Shown here piece by piece: positions 63,453-64,000 of a DNA stretch of 64,000 nucleotides. The notes beneath the pieces are model-generated. The model had not been told where the DNA came from and searched no databases. It worked only from the letters and a program-made list of their open reading frames with translations. This DNA comes from Chitinophaga sp. SYP-B3965. Lineage in GTDB: Bacteria; Bacteroidota; Bacteroidia; Chitinophagales; Chitinophagaceae. Location of the stretch: positions 124,001 to 188,000 of the forward strand of contig NZ_WJFD01000004.1 of assembly GCF_009647655.1 (NCBI RefSeq). Reading direction: 5' to 3'. Position 1 is the stretch's first letter. Each line of letters begins with the position of its first letter. Both the position numbers and the translations under genes were made by a program.

Positions 63453-64000
63453 GCCAGAAAGTTTTAATTACCGCCAAAGTACATGAGTACCTGATCAATC
63501 AGCTGGAAGCAAAAGGATACACCGTGAATTACCAGCCCTCCATTACTTACGATGGAGTGATGCAGGAGATCCATGATGTGAAAGGGATGATCGTTACCAC
63601 CCGTATCAAAGTAGATAAGGCCATGATAGACCGTGCGGCAGAACTCTTATGGATAGGGCGTTTGGGCTCCGGTATGGAATTGATAGACGTGCCTTATGCA
63701 GAAAGCAAAGGCATTCATTGCGCCAGCAGTCCGGAAGGAAATATGGATACGGTGGGCGAGCAGGCGGTAGGTATGCTTATCATGCTCATGCATAACCTGC
63801 TCCGCAGTAACCTGCAATTGCGCGAAGGGATTTGGGAGAGAGATGGTAACAGAGCCTGGGAGTTAGGCGGTAAAACGATCGGCATTATTGGTTATGGCCA
63901 CACCGGCAGTTCATTTGCCCGTAAGCTGCGTGGGTTTGATATGCGCATCCTGGCTTACGATAAATATAAAAAAGGGTACGGTAATGACTTCGTGGAAGAG
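63449..64000 (+). CDS. D-isomer-specific 2-hydroxyacid dehydrogenase (3' end outside window)
   Basis: First 184 codons of a D-2-hydroxyacid dehydrogenase. Start ATG at 63449 overlaps the rsmA stop (ATGA). The outer substrate-binding domain has IGRLGSGMELIDVPYAESKGI, and the NAD domain begins with GNMDTVGEQAVGMLI and GGKTIGIIGYGHTGSSFA (the GxGxxG-type loop). These are standard for phosphoglycerate-dehydrogenase-like enzymes. Which acid it uses cannot be told from this part. Confidence 0.88.
   Translation, partial: MSQKVLITAKVHEYLINQLEAKGYTVNYQPSITYDGVMQEIHDVKGMIVTTRIKVDKAMIDRAAELLWIGRLGSGMELIDVPYAESKGIHCASSPEGNMDTVGEQAVGMLIMLMHNLLRSNLQLREGIWERDGNRAWELGGKTIGIIGYGHTGSSFARKLRGFDMRILAYDKYKKGYGNDFVEE

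Overview
The window reads as chromosomal DNA from a Bacteroidota bacterium, most likely a Chitinophaga-like member of the Chitinophagaceae. Direct grounds are: start codons without Shine-Dalgarno sequences; many perfect copies of the Bacteroidota -7 promoter element TAnnTTTG placed 18-30 bases before start codons; many signal peptides ending in AQ; two TonB-dependent receptors with an N-terminal carboxypeptidase-regulatory-like domain; a PorP/SprF protein; and a giant surface protein ending in a gliding-motility-type (CHU_C) type IX secretion domain. The genus is inference. There is no rRNA, tRNA, CRISPR array, insertion sequence or phage gene that I can see.

Layout. 1-3.7 kb: two oligopeptide transporters (OPT, cut by the window edge, and POT) on the minus strand. 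3.9-12.2 kb, plus strand: purD, then the full elongasome operon mreB-mreC-mreD-mrdA(PBP2)-rodA, then a metallo-beta-lactamase-fold hydrolase and an NTF2-like protein. 12.2-13.9 kb, minus: ECF sigma factor, a membrane protein that looks like its anti-sigma factor, and a Spy/CpxP-like periplasmic protein. 14-17 kb, minus: C-terminal transketolase subunit, galE and rfbA. 17-18.8 kb, minus: a PhoU-like (DUF47) protein and a PiT phosphate transporter. 19-20.4 kb: an LpxH-like metallophosphoesterase and a small unknown.

20.5-31.1 kb is an accessory envelope region: a TonB receptor plus beta-helix lipoprotein pair, a small lipoprotein, a lipoprotein metalloprotease with a metzincin-type motif, an OprO/OprP-type porin, three tandem paralogous lipoproteins, and a PhoB/PhoR-like two-component system. 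The PiT/DUF47 pair, the porin and the PhoBR-like pair suggest a loose phosphate theme, but nothing in the sequence proves it. 31.4-33.5 kb holds a secreted 728-residue protein whose C-terminus has a His...Cys arrangement like caspase/gingipain-fold peptidases. It is followed by 0.6 kb of non-coding DNA with two different repeat arrays, one of them an inverted array of 11-bp units. Next come an MsbA-like ABC exporter and an F-ATPase operon (atpB, E, F, H, A) closed by a strong terminator without atpG.

40.8-57.3 kb is a surface-display operon: a 4556-residue protein (five Cys-paired PKD/Ig-like repeats, one cadherin-like domain, 28 DUF11 repeats, CHU_C sorting domain), a PorP/SprF protein and a TPR/PD40/OmpA protein. 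Together these should export and anchor a very long fibre-like adhesin by the type IX system. 57.4-60.6 kb is a second TonB receptor with a periplasmic partner and a small winged-helix regulator. The window closes with a SAM methyltransferase, pdxA (minus), rsmA/ksgA and the start of a 2-hydroxyacid dehydrogenase.
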